A stretch of 6,164 bases of DNA, from positions 1 through 6,164 of the forward strand of contig CAIYGJ010000138.1 in assembly GCA_903925705.1 (NCBI GenBank), read 5' to 3'. This DNA comes from an uncultured Actinomycetes bacterium. GTDB taxonomy: Bacteria; Actinomycetota; Actinomycetes; S36-B12; UBA5976. Made by a program: the position numbers and the translations under genes. The notes beneath the pieces are model-generated. The model was given only the letters and a program-made list of their open reading frames with translations. It did no database searches and was not told the DNA's origin. Below are positions 1 through 5,421 of this stretch, piece by piece (the first letter of the stretch is position 1; the number at the start of each line of letters is the position of its first letter).

Positions 1-51
1 TACTTGGCCAACAACATCGCCAGTAAGTAATCGCGGCAGAGAATTTTCCAT
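1..51 (-). CDS. Probable 5' end of a leftward gene, product unknown (partial)
   Basis: Reading leftward from an ATG at 51-49, the frame is open to the window edge and gives 17 residues, MENSLPRLLTGDVVGQV. The start is supported by a good ribosome binding site, GGAG at 60-57, five bases before the ATG, and by a gene-free divergent spacer upstream. The product cannot be identified from 17 residues. Because the window encodes MocA and XdhC, which serve enzymes of the CO dehydrogenase / xanthine dehydrogenase family, a subunit of such an enzyme is an attractive guess, but the residues themselves do not show it. A competing reading is the 3' end of a rightward gene in frame 1 (YLANNIASK, stop at 28-30). 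I prefer the leftward gene because of the binding site. Confidence 0.4.
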   Translation of the reverse strand, partial: MENSLPRLLTGDVVGQV

Positions 52-56
52 TATTG

Positions 57-60
57 CTCC
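57..60 (-). promoter_or_regulatory. Ribosome binding site for the leftward partial gene
   Basis: Read leftward, GGAG lies five bases before the ATG at 51-49, which is standard Shine-Dalgarno spacing. It is the main reason for calling the edge ORF a real gene start. Confidence 0.4.
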
Positions 61-100
61 AGATCTAGGACTGATTCCCTTAATTTAGTGCAAACCAACG

Positions 101-121
101 CCTGCAGTCTGGAACTGCAGG
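101..121. repeat. Perfect 8-bp inverted repeat in the divergent intergenic region
   Basis: The arms CCTGCAGT and ACTGCAGG are exact reverse complements around a 5-bp centre (CTGGA). The dyad lies between the probable leftward gene start at 51 and the rightward membrane-protein gene starting near 156. No T-run follows on either strand, which argues against an intrinsic terminator. Just to its right are weak -10-like boxes for rightward transcription (overlapping ATTAAT and TAATCT, 124-131), and a TAAATT box for leftward transcription lies at about 87-82. The dyad would therefore fall in the -35 region of either promoter, as expected for an operator shared by divergent genes. The dyad is seen directly; the operator role is inference. 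Confidence 0.45.
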
Positions 122-155
122 ACATTAATCTGGCACACCTCTAGAGTTGCTAGTT

Positions 156-725
156 ATGCACGCGATGTCGACCCTGGAGCTCATGCAAGAGTGGGCCCGA
201 ATGTCAGTCTGGATGATGGGCCCACTTGCCCTGATCTTGGCTGCCCGCACGCGCCAGAGCTTTGGATTTGTCCTGATAAGCGTTGTAAGTTTTTTAGCGG
301 TTTGGGTTGCATTTAGCATTCCGATTGGTCTTGCCATGTCAGCACTGCACCGATTCGATCACCGATTCACATCGGTGGCGTTGCTTGCAATTGCTGGTGC
401 GTACCAGTTTTCACGTCAGCATGAAAGTGCTGTCTTGAATTGCATGGAGACCAGTGAAACGAATCTTTCATTTGGGCTTCGCACTGGATGGACCTGCTTT
501 GTCGCATGTGGCCCATTAATGATTGCCGCTTTTGCGCTAATGCCTGCTACTCCTTGGCTAATGGTTGGAATCACGGTAGTTATGGTGGCCGAGTTCATAT
601 CGAGTAATCGATTATTTGTTGCCCGCTCAATTGGATTAGTTTCTGCAGTAGCGGCAGTTGGAATCATGTTTCTTGCTGGACCGATTTCGTTTGGTGATTT
701 ACCAACTACGGGACAGCACCACTAG
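156..725 (+). CDS. Short, divergent DUF2182-like integral membrane protein
   Basis: This is a hydrophobic protein of 189 residues with about six membrane segments (near residues 14-30, 37-60, 72-86, 113-129, 132-148 and 157-175). Its order of motifs follows DUF2182, a family described as predicted metal-binding membrane proteins: a W..M..WMM..LA segment (13-25), an aromatic-rich helix FLAVWVAF (46-53), AGAYQ (80-84) leading to Cys96, a TCFVACGPLM segment (113-122) with Cys114 and Cys118, and an acidic helix end (AEF, 145-147). As I recall the family, the second motif carries two Cys and the third a Cys pair; here one Cys of each appears replaced (A/V and Ala). It is also shorter than the roughly 240-260 residues I expect, lacking an N-terminal helix. 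The start is uncertain: ATG156, ATG165 and TTG147 are all possible and none has a strong binding site; an in-frame stop at 126-128 limits extension. The C-terminus ends GQHH. Its biochemical function is unknown. Confidence 0.6.
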   Translation: MHAMSTLELMQEWARMSVWMMGPLALILAARTRQSFGFVLISVVSFLAVWVAFSIPIGLAMSALHRFDHRFTSVALLAIAGAYQFSRQHESAVLNCMETSETNLSFGLRTGWTCFVACGPLMIAAFALMPATPWLMVGITVVMVAEFISSNRLFVARSIGLVSAVAAVGIMFLAGPISFGDLPTTGQHH

Positions 726-734
726 TTCAAATCT

Positions 735-1280
735 TTAGGCAGTTGGCCGAATGTCCATATCTTCGCCAGTTGCGACATCCCCAACTTCTACCAACACAAT
801 CTGATCTGGATGTTCTGCGATATATGAGCGTGCTCCTTGATCGCCAATTGCACTTGTGATTAACTCTGGCCAAGTTGAACTTGCAAACTTCACAGGGTGC
901 CCGCGTTTTGCATCGTAGGCTGCAACAACTATGTCTCCGGGAGTTTCAACGATTCGTGAAACCGCAAGCGAAGTAAGTCCAGGTAAATCCACCAATGAAA
1001 CGACAACTTCATCAATTCCGGGTTCCGAATTCAAATGCGACAAACCAACTTGAAGTGAAGACCCCATGCCAGTTGACCAATTTTCATTCTCCAAAACAGT
1101 CGCTCCAGGAACATCGCCCACCCATGCGCCAAGCACAACGAAAACTGGATCGCAGCCTGCTTCGGCTAATACGTTTACTGCTCGATCAACGAGTCGTTCA
1201 CCCTTGTGAACATATGGAGCCTTTGGGCCACCAAATCGCTTGCCTTCACCAGCAGCCAGAACTAATCCAGCCGTTGTCAT
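735..1280 (-). CDS. mocA: MocA-like molybdenum cofactor cytidylyltransferase
   Basis: This is a 181-residue nucleotidyltransferase of the MobA/MocA type. MocA enzymes transfer CMP from CTP to Mo-molybdopterin to make the cytosine dinucleotide cofactor used by xanthine dehydrogenase and CO dehydrogenase family enzymes. The N-terminal nucleotide-binding signature LAAGEGKRFGGPKA is at residues 8-21, with Lys20 in the usual lysine position. Further family landmarks are STGMGSSL (69-76), the metal-binding aspartate in LVDLPG (96-101; often DQP in MocA), GHPVKF (127-132), GDQGAR (146-151) and an acidic C-terminal stretch ending DMDIR. Its ATG overlaps the xdhC stop by four bases (ATGA), so the two are probably translationally coupled. 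Cytidylyl specificity is inferred from pairing with xdhC; sequence alone does not fully exclude guanylyl transfer (MobA) or another NTP transferase. Confidence 0.82.
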   Translation of the reverse strand: MTTAGLVLAAGEGKRFGGPKAPYVHKGERLVDRAVNVLAEAGCDPVFVVLGAWVGDVPGATVLENENWSTGMGSSLQVGLSHLNSEPGIDEVVVSLVDLPGLTSLAVSRIVETPGDIVVAAYDAKRGHPVKFASSTWPELITSAIGDQGARSYIAEHPDQIVLVEVGDVATGEDMDIRPTA

Positions 1281-2383
1281 CGCGGTGCGCCTGGATGAAT
1301 TGTTCCGTTAGTTTGCGCCAAGTTCTTTCCAGAGCCACCCCAACGATCCTGAATCACCTCGGCCAAAATCGAAATTGCTGTTTCTTCTGGAGTGCGAGCA
1401 CCTAGGTCTAGTCCGATCGGGGATTTAACTCGCTTCAAATCTTCTGGATCAACGCCTGCTTCAATCAAGCGGGCAACTCGATCATCATGAGTCTTGCGCG
1501 AGCCCATGGCACCAATGTATGCAGCTTTAGTTTTGAGCGCTTCAATGACCACTGGAACATCAAATTTAGGATCATGGGTCAAAATGCAAATGACAGTGCG
1601 CGAATCAATTTCTTGCGTTGCTAGCCAGCGATGTGGCCAGTCGTTCACAACTTCATCAGCGTCAGGGAAGCGTTTCTTTGTGGCAAACACTTCACGTGCG
1701 TCACAGACGGTCACGTGGAATCCTAGGAACTTTCCAGCTTTTGCTACTGCTGCAGCAAAATCAATTGCACCGAACACAAGCATTCGAGGCTTGGGCGCAA
1801 AAGTCGAAACGAAAATCTCTAGATCGCCCTCAAGGCGCTCGCCATCAGAACCGTAATGCAAGAAACCAGTTGTGCCAGATTCCAATAGTCCAAGCACATC
1901 AGCACCAACCGCAGAGTTAAGTCGATCACTACCAAGATCACCTGCAGTCCGATCTGGCCAAACCACTAAGTGCTTGCCCACATGCGCAGTCCCATTAACG
2001 ACAGTTGCAACGGCCACAGGTTGATCAGCTTGCACGCTGGCATAAAGTTCCGGAAGTTCTGGCCAAGTCTCGGTAGAGATCTGCTCCACGAAAACTTCAA
2101 GAATTCCGCCGCAAGTTAATCCGACCGCAAATGCATCGTCGTTACTGATTCCATATTTTTCAAACTGGGGGACACCGTTGGCAATTACTTCTCCCGCCAT
2201 TTCATAAACGGCGCCTTCGATGCAACCGCCACTTACTGAGCCAACTGCTTCACCTGCTGCATTAACCAACATTGATGCGCCAGCTGGTCGTGGCGCTGAA
2301 CGCCAAGTGCGAACCACGGTTGCCATGGCTGTTGTATCGCCTGAGTTAAATGCGGCGATTAAGTCGTCGAGTACTTCTTTCAA
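1277..2383 (-). CDS. xdhC: XdhC/CoxI family Moco maturation and delivery protein
   Basis: This is a full-length, two-domain XdhC/CoxI protein of 368 residues. Family members bind the molybdenum cofactor, promote its sulfuration and insert it into xanthine dehydrogenase or CO dehydrogenase type apoenzymes in the cytoplasm. The N-terminal domain shows RSAPRPAG (28-35), GSVSGGCIEG (48-57, Cys54) and VGLTCGG (87-93, Cys91). The C-terminal Rossmann domain shows MLVFGAIDFA (201-210), VCDAR (226-230), KRFPDADEVV (237-246), LTHDPKFD (268-275), YIGAMGSRKTH (289-299) and IGLDLGARTPEE (323-334). The start is TTG at 2383: an in-frame TAG lies four codons upstream (2395-2393), no ATG or GTG intervenes, and AGGA sits seven bases before the TTG. 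It lies 70 bp downstream of moeA and overlaps mocA by four bases, which places it in a Moco-finishing operon. Confidence 0.93.
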   Translation of the reverse strand: MKEVLDDLIAAFNSGDTTAMATVVRTWRSAPRPAGASMLVNAAGEAVGSVSGGCIEGAVYEMAGEVIANGVPQFEKYGISNDDAFAVGLTCGGILEVFVEQISTETWPELPELYASVQADQPVAVATVVNGTAHVGKHLVVWPDRTAGDLGSDRLNSAVGADVLGLLESGTTGFLHYGSDGERLEGDLEIFVSTFAPKPRMLVFGAIDFAAAVAKAGKFLGFHVTVCDAREVFATKKRFPDADEVVNDWPHRWLATQEIDSRTVICILTHDPKFDVPVVIEALKTKAAYIGAMGSRKTHDDRVARLIEAGVDPEDLKRVKSPIGLDLGARTPEETAISILAEVIQDRWGGSGKNLAQTNGTIHPGAPR

Positions 2384-2390
2384 GGTAATG

Positions 2391-2394
2391 TCCT
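2391..2394 (-). promoter_or_regulatory. Ribosome binding site fixing the TTG start of xdhC
   Basis: Read leftward, AGGA is followed by seven bases and then TTG at 2383-2381. With the in-frame TAG at 2395-2393, which overlaps this site, it leaves TTG as the only conventional start that keeps the complete N-terminal domain. Confidence 0.6.
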
Positions 2395-2453
2395 ATGTTT
2401 TGCTGCGTATTTAATCTGAGGTCAGAGCGGTAAATTGTTGGCTTTCCACAACC

Positions 2454-3650
2454 CTAGGGCAGATTGAGCCAGGGAACGATCTGACCTGCCTCAGCCCCAC
2501 CTGGAGGAAGAACGGCATAACCATCAGCCAATACAAAACCGCGCAACATTGAAGAATCCAAGTGTTCAAGCGGTGTTGCGATGTTGGTATCCAACGAACA
2601 TAAAGCTAACCTGACTTCGCGGGCCGGCCCCTTGAGTGAAGTGCTGATTTGGCAGGTTTCAAGTTCCGGTAACGCTTGACCATTTGCACCTGCAATAAAT
2701 GGCACCGCCAAATTCAACAATCCGATTACTGCAGATTGCGGATTGCCTGGCAATCCAATCAAGTATCGATCACCGATCTTTGCCATTAGCTGGTGATAGC
2801 CAGGTCGAACTAAAACCGCATCAATTATGAAGACGCCACCGGCATCAACAACTGCATTATGTAAATGATCCACCGGTCCAGCTGCAGTGCCGCCGGTTGT
2901 AATGATTAAATCTGCCTTGGATTTTGAAATCGCATTAAAGTGATCTTCGATGGTGTCTGCCACAAGCTTTACTTGATTTAACTCAGCGCCAATGTATTCA
3001 ATCCAAAGTGGTAACTGTGGACCAAGTGAATCTCTAACTTTTCCATTGCGCGAGGGTCCTGAACTGAGTAACTCATCGCCGAATATGAAAACATCTACAA
3101 CAAGTTTTCTAAAAACAGTTAATTCGTCATGGCCACCAGCTGCAGCAACGCCAATTATGGCTGGCGTCAGCTTTGTTCCTTTTGGAATCAATACTTCGCC
3201 GGTCTTGGCTTCGTAACCGCTTGGCCTAACGTCATGGAAGTAGGGAAGTGCTCCGGCTTCATCAAGTAGTCCAGCAGCACCGTCGATCGCCATAACAAGT
3301 TCGCCGTCAATCTGACTTTCTTCATCTTTCAATGCGCCAGTTGCGCCATTTGGCATGACAGCGCCAGTTGCAATGTGAACACATTGACCAGCTGCAAGGC
3401 TTTCGACAAATTCATGACCAGCAAGTGCGTCGCCAATTCGAGTCCAAGGACCAGGGCCGCTAACTGCCCAACCATCAATTCGAGATGCAGCAAAGGGGGG
3501 CATGTCTCCCAAAGCAAGGACGTCTTGCGAAAGTACGTGGCCAGCAGATTCATGCAATGGCAAAGTTACTGAGTTTGCAGGTGTGGCACTTTGGTGTGCC
3601 AATATTCGCGCTTGCTCCCAGGTAACTTCGAATTCAGGGCCAGCGCTCAT
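2454..3650 (-). CDS. moeA: Molybdopterin molybdenumtransferase MoeA, variant with an RPG-type active-site loop
   Basis: MoeA inserts molybdenum from molybdate into adenylylated molybdopterin to yield Mo-molybdopterin. At 398 residues it has the normal family length. The N-terminal part has PPFAASRIDGWAV (51-63; Asp59 is the conserved active-site aspartate) and IATGAVMPNGA (93-103). The linker has VRPSGYEAKTGEVL (141-154), with Glu147 where E. coli has Asp142. The MPT-binding domain has FGDEL (190-194, Glu193), VRDSLGPQL (205-213), TTGGTAAGPVDHLH (251-264, Asp261) and GLPGNPQSAV (299-308). In place of the classic KPGKP there is RPGYH (282-286). This departs from E. coli MoeA but resembles a MoeA subtype I recall in actinobacteria. 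AGAGGG directly abuts the ATG, too close for a normal binding site, so translation may be leaderless. It heads the leftward operon and diverges from moaE. Confidence 0.9.
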   Translation of the reverse strand: MSAGPEFEVTWEQARILAHQSATPANSVTLPLHESAGHVLSQDVLALGDMPPFAASRIDGWAVSGPGPWTRIGDALAGHEFVESLAAGQCVHIATGAVMPNGATGALKDEESQIDGELVMAIDGAAGLLDEAGALPYFHDVRPSGYEAKTGEVLIPKGTKLTPAIIGVAAAGGHDELTVFRKLVVDVFIFGDELLSSGPSRNGKVRDSLGPQLPLWIEYIGAELNQVKLVADTIEDHFNAISKSKADLIITTGGTAAGPVDHLHNAVVDAGGVFIIDAVLVRPGYHQLMAKIGDRYLIGLPGNPQSAVIGLLNLAVPFIAGANGQALPELETCQISTSLKGPAREVRLALCSLDTNIATPLEHLDSSMLRGFVLADGYAVLPPGGAEAGQIVPWLNLP

Positions 3651-3656
3651 CCCTCT

Positions 3657-3662
3657 ATTGTT
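3657..3662 (-). promoter_or_regulatory. Possible -10 box of a leaderless moeA promoter
   Basis: Read leftward, AACAAT (4 of 6 matches to TATAAT) ends six bases before the moeA ATG, which would put the transcription start on or next to the A of the start codon. No convincing -35 box is visible, so the call is tentative. Confidence 0.25.
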
Positions 3663-3744
3663 CTAGATTTTCACAATGCGAGACTCATTGCACCTAAAAC
3701 CCATTGAAATCGGGCTCGAACTATCGCAATCGGACAAACCCCAC

Positions 3745-3750
3745 GATAAT
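3745..3750 (+). promoter_or_regulatory. Likely -10 box of a leaderless moaE promoter
   Basis: GATAAT matches TATAAT at five of six bases and ends six bases before the ATG at 3757. This places the predicted transcript start at the start codon itself, the usual layout of leaderless actinobacterial genes. There is no Shine-Dalgarno sequence before this ATG, which fits. No clear -35 element is visible 16-18 bp upstream. Confidence 0.45.
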
Positions 3751-3756
3751 AAAGCC

Positions 3757-4179
3757 ATGTCTAATGTCTCGGGGGCTTTTGTGACCACAGATCTGATTTC
3801 GGTTTCAGATCTGGCTTCCTTGGTGCGTTCAAATACAGCGGGCGCAATCGTCACTTTCTCTGGAGATGTTCGAGACAACGATCATGGCCGGGAAGTTTTG
3901 TCCCTTTCTTACGAAGCGCATCCAAGTGCGCAGGCATTGTTGGAAAAAGTTGCCAATCAAGTGGCCGCTCAATACGACGTTGTTAGTGTCGCCGTTGCGC
4001 ATCGTCACGGTGATATTGCAATTGGAGAAGCAGCACTTGTCGCTGCAGTTTCCGCAAAACATCGCAAAGCCGCGTTTGACGCTTGCGAGGCCTTAGTCGA
4101 TGAAGTTAAAGCACAAATTCCGATCTGGAAACATCAGGTTTTCACAGACGGTACTGATGAATGGGTAAATTGCGCATGA
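3757..4179 (+). CDS. moaE: Molybdopterin synthase catalytic (large) subunit MoaE
   Basis: MoaE, with MoaD thiocarboxylate, converts cPMP to molybdopterin by adding the two dithiolene sulfurs. The 140-residue product shows the full family pattern: GAIVTFSGDVRD (29-40, with Arg39), LSYEAH (50-55), VAHRHGDIAIGE (80-91), SAKHRKAAFDAC (99-110) and VKAQIPIWKHQ (117-127). Lys118 and Lys125 correspond to the active-site lysines 119 and 126 of E. coli MoaE. I chose the ATG at 3757 because it gives a standard MoaE N-terminus and has a -10-like box placed for leaderless transcription; an in-frame ATG at 3676 would add 27 residues unlike the family. It is the first gene of the rightward operon, and its stop overlaps the moaA start (ATGA). 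Confidence 0.95.
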   Translation: MSNVSGAFVTTDLISVSDLASLVRSNTAGAIVTFSGDVRDNDHGREVLSLSYEAHPSAQALLEKVANQVAAQYDVVSVAVAHRHGDIAIGEAALVAAVSAKHRKAAFDACEALVDEVKAQIPIWKHQVFTDGTDEWVNCA

Positions 4180-5177
4180 GTACCTTGATCGACACATTTG
4201 GTCGCGTCCACCGCGACATCCGGGTTTCATTAACGGATCGTTGTAACTTGCGCTGCACATATTGCATGCCACATGACTTTGCTGCTTGGATGCCAACGGA
4301 AGATTTGTTAACCACTGATGAGTTAATGACAATTCTTGAAGTTGGAATCGATGCAGGTATTGATGAAGTGCGCCTAACTGGTGGCGAACCTTTGCTGCGC
4401 CCAGACATTGTCGACATCGTTGCGCGAATCAACAGCCTTCCTAATCCGCCAAAACTTTCTCTAACAACAAATGGCATTCGGCTAGCTGCACTTGCTCAAC
4501 CACTTAAGGACGCCGGCCTGGAACGAGTAAATGTCTCACTGGATACGTTGAGCGCCGAACGCTTCAAGTCGATGACTTATCGCGATCGTTTTGATGACGT
4601 ACTCAAGGGTTTAAAAGCTGCGCGTGATGCTGACTTAACTCCAATCAAAATTAATACCGTATTGATGCCAGGTGTTAATGATGATGAAGCAGTTGGACTT
4701 CTCAAGTGGGCACTTGATGAAGGGTTCAAACTTCGCTTCATCGAACAGATGCCACTAGATGCCGGCGGCATCTGGGATCGATCAACCATGGTTACCGCTG
4801 ATGATGTATTCCACTCCTTGAATCCAGTTTTCTCTTTGACTCCGGTGGAAGCCCGAGGTTCTGCACCTGCTGAAGAATTCCTGATTAATGGCGGACCAGA
4901 AACTGTTGGAATTATTGCAAGTGTTACTCGACCATTTTGTGGATCCTGCGATCGCCTTCGCCTAACTTCTGATGGTCAGTTGCGCTCCTGCCTCTTTGCA
5001 ACCAGTGAAATGGATCTGCGTTTAGTGCTTCGCGAATCTGATGGAACTGATGAAGAAAAGCGTGCAGAGATTGCATCTCGTTTTGGAAAAACTGTTTTGG
5101 CGAAACTGCCAGGACATGGGATCAATGATCCAAGTTTTATTCAGCCAGCAAGGCCAATGTCGGCCATAGGCGGTTAG
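4176..5177 (+). CDS. moaA: GTP 3',8-cyclase MoaA (radical SAM)
   Basis: MoaA catalyses the first step of Moco synthesis, the radical-SAM rearrangement of GTP to 3',8-cyclo-7,8-dihydro-GTP, which MoaC then converts to cPMP. The 333-residue product has the radical SAM cluster motif CNLRCTYC (23-30; Cys23, Cys27, Cys30), the SAM-binding LTGGEPLLR (67-75), LSLTTNG (94-100), VNVSLDTL (118-125), and the C-terminal second cluster FCGSCDRLRLT (254-264; Cys255, Cys258) with Cys272 in LRSCLF. It ends in Gly-Gly (IGG), the di-glycine tail needed for GTP cyclisation in characterised MoaA. Nothing catalytic is missing. The start at 4176 overlaps the moaE stop by four bases. An upstream ATG at 4161 would add five residues inside moaE and is less likely. 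moaC, its partner gene, is not in the window. Confidence 0.96.
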   Translation: MSTLIDTFGRVHRDIRVSLTDRCNLRCTYCMPHDFAAWMPTEDLLTTDELMTILEVGIDAGIDEVRLTGGEPLLRPDIVDIVARINSLPNPPKLSLTTNGIRLAALAQPLKDAGLERVNVSLDTLSAERFKSMTYRDRFDDVLKGLKAARDADLTPIKINTVLMPGVNDDEAVGLLKWALDEGFKLRFIEQMPLDAGGIWDRSTMVTADDVFHSLNPVFSLTPVEARGSAPAEEFLINGGPETVGIIASVTRPFCGSCDRLRLTSDGQLRSCLFATSEMDLRLVLRESDGTDEEKRAEIASRFGKTVLAKLPGHGINDPSFIQPARPMSAIGG

Positions 5178-5180
5178 TTC

Positions 5181-5420
5181 GTGGCTGTAACCGTTAGATT
5201 TTTTGCTGCAGCACGTGCAGCTGCTGGAGTAAACGAAATCACTTTGGACTCGTCATCAGCGATGCAAATCCTGGATCAGGCAGCAGCATTACATCCAAAG
5301 CTTGGTCAAGTACTTCCACAATGCAGTTACTTACTGGATGAAGTATCTCTGCGAGATTTAAGCGCTGTAGTTTCTGATGGCTCAACACTTGATGTTTTGC
5401 CACCATTTGCGGGAGGGTGA
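5181..5420 (+). CDS. moaD: Molybdopterin synthase sulfur carrier (small) subunit MoaD
   Basis: MoaD is the ubiquitin-like sulfur carrier whose C-terminal glycine is adenylylated and thiocarboxylated (normally by MoeB and a sulfurtransferase) and then donates sulfur in the MoaE active site. The 79-residue product has the beta-grasp opening VTVRFFAAARAAAG (3-16), a central helix and the hallmark end DVLPPFAGG (71-79) with terminal Gly-Gly. It starts with GTG only three bases after the moaA stop, with AGGCGG about 7 bases upstream inside the moaA end as a possible binding site, so it is probably translationally coupled. It is unlikely to be ThiS, given its position after moaE and moaA. Confidence 0.93.
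   Translation: MAVTVRFFAAARAAAGVNEITLDSSSAMQILDQAAALHPKLGQVLPQCSYLLDEVSLRDLSAVVSDGSTLDVLPPFAGG
5411..5417 (+). promoter_or_regulatory. Strong ribosome binding site for the TauE/SafE-like gene, inside the end of moaD
   Basis: GGGAGGG ends four bases before TTG at 5422. It coincides with the last codons of moaD (Ala-Gly-Gly), so the sequence coding the essential GG tail also serves as the Shine-Dalgarno site of the next gene. It supports TTG5422 as the start. Confidence 0.6.
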
Positions 5421-5421
5421 C

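Larger units (their letters stand above)
3651..3756. promoter_or_regulatory. Divergent promoter region between moeA and moaE
   Basis: This 106-bp spacer separates the two oppositely oriented Moco gene sets and must hold the promoters of both. It contains CAATG at 3674-3678 and CATTG at 3686-3690, which form a short inverted repeat, and another CATTG at 3702-3706. These could be part of a regulator site but are short enough to arise by chance. The moaE frame is open across part of this spacer from an ATG at 3676, but the 27 residues it would add do not look like MoaE. Confidence 0.5.

Noticed and set aside
1..30. Rightward reading frame ending YLANNIASK with TAA at 28-30, as the 3' end of a gene entering from the left.
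   Set aside because: Only nine codons are visible and there is no supporting signal. The opposite strand has an ATG with a well-spaced GGAG in the same place. It cannot be fully excluded.
702..746. CCAACT (702-707) and AGTTGG (741-746) as a terminator stem between the convergent genes.
   Set aside because: The arms are six bases with a loop of over 30 bases and no T-run follows, so it would not be a plausible intrinsic terminator.
995..1405. Long rightward frames lying inside mocA/xdhC, and similar opposite-strand frames inside moeA and moaA.
   Set aside because: They lie antisense to well-recognised conserved enzymes, have unlikely amino acid composition and no recognisable motifs; they are shadows of the real genes.
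2384..2453. A separate promoter for xdhC in the 70-bp gap after moeA.
   Set aside because: Only weak boxes are present (TTTACC and TTAAAT with a spacing of 14), too poor to call; co-transcription with moeA is the simpler reading.
3676..3756. N-terminal extension of MoaE from an in-frame ATG at 3676.
   Set aside because: The 27 extra residues do not resemble MoaE, and the ATG at 3757 gives the standard length with a properly placed -10-like box.
3651..3756. A molybdenum cofactor riboswitch upstream of moaE.
   Set aside because: No extended stem-loop structure is evident and the -10-like box directly before the ATG points to a leaderless transcript.
4161..4175. Start of moaA at the ATG at 4161.
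   Set aside because: It would add five residues and deepen the overlap with moaE. The ATGA overlap at 4176-4179 is the common coupled arrangement and gives a typical MoaA N-terminus.
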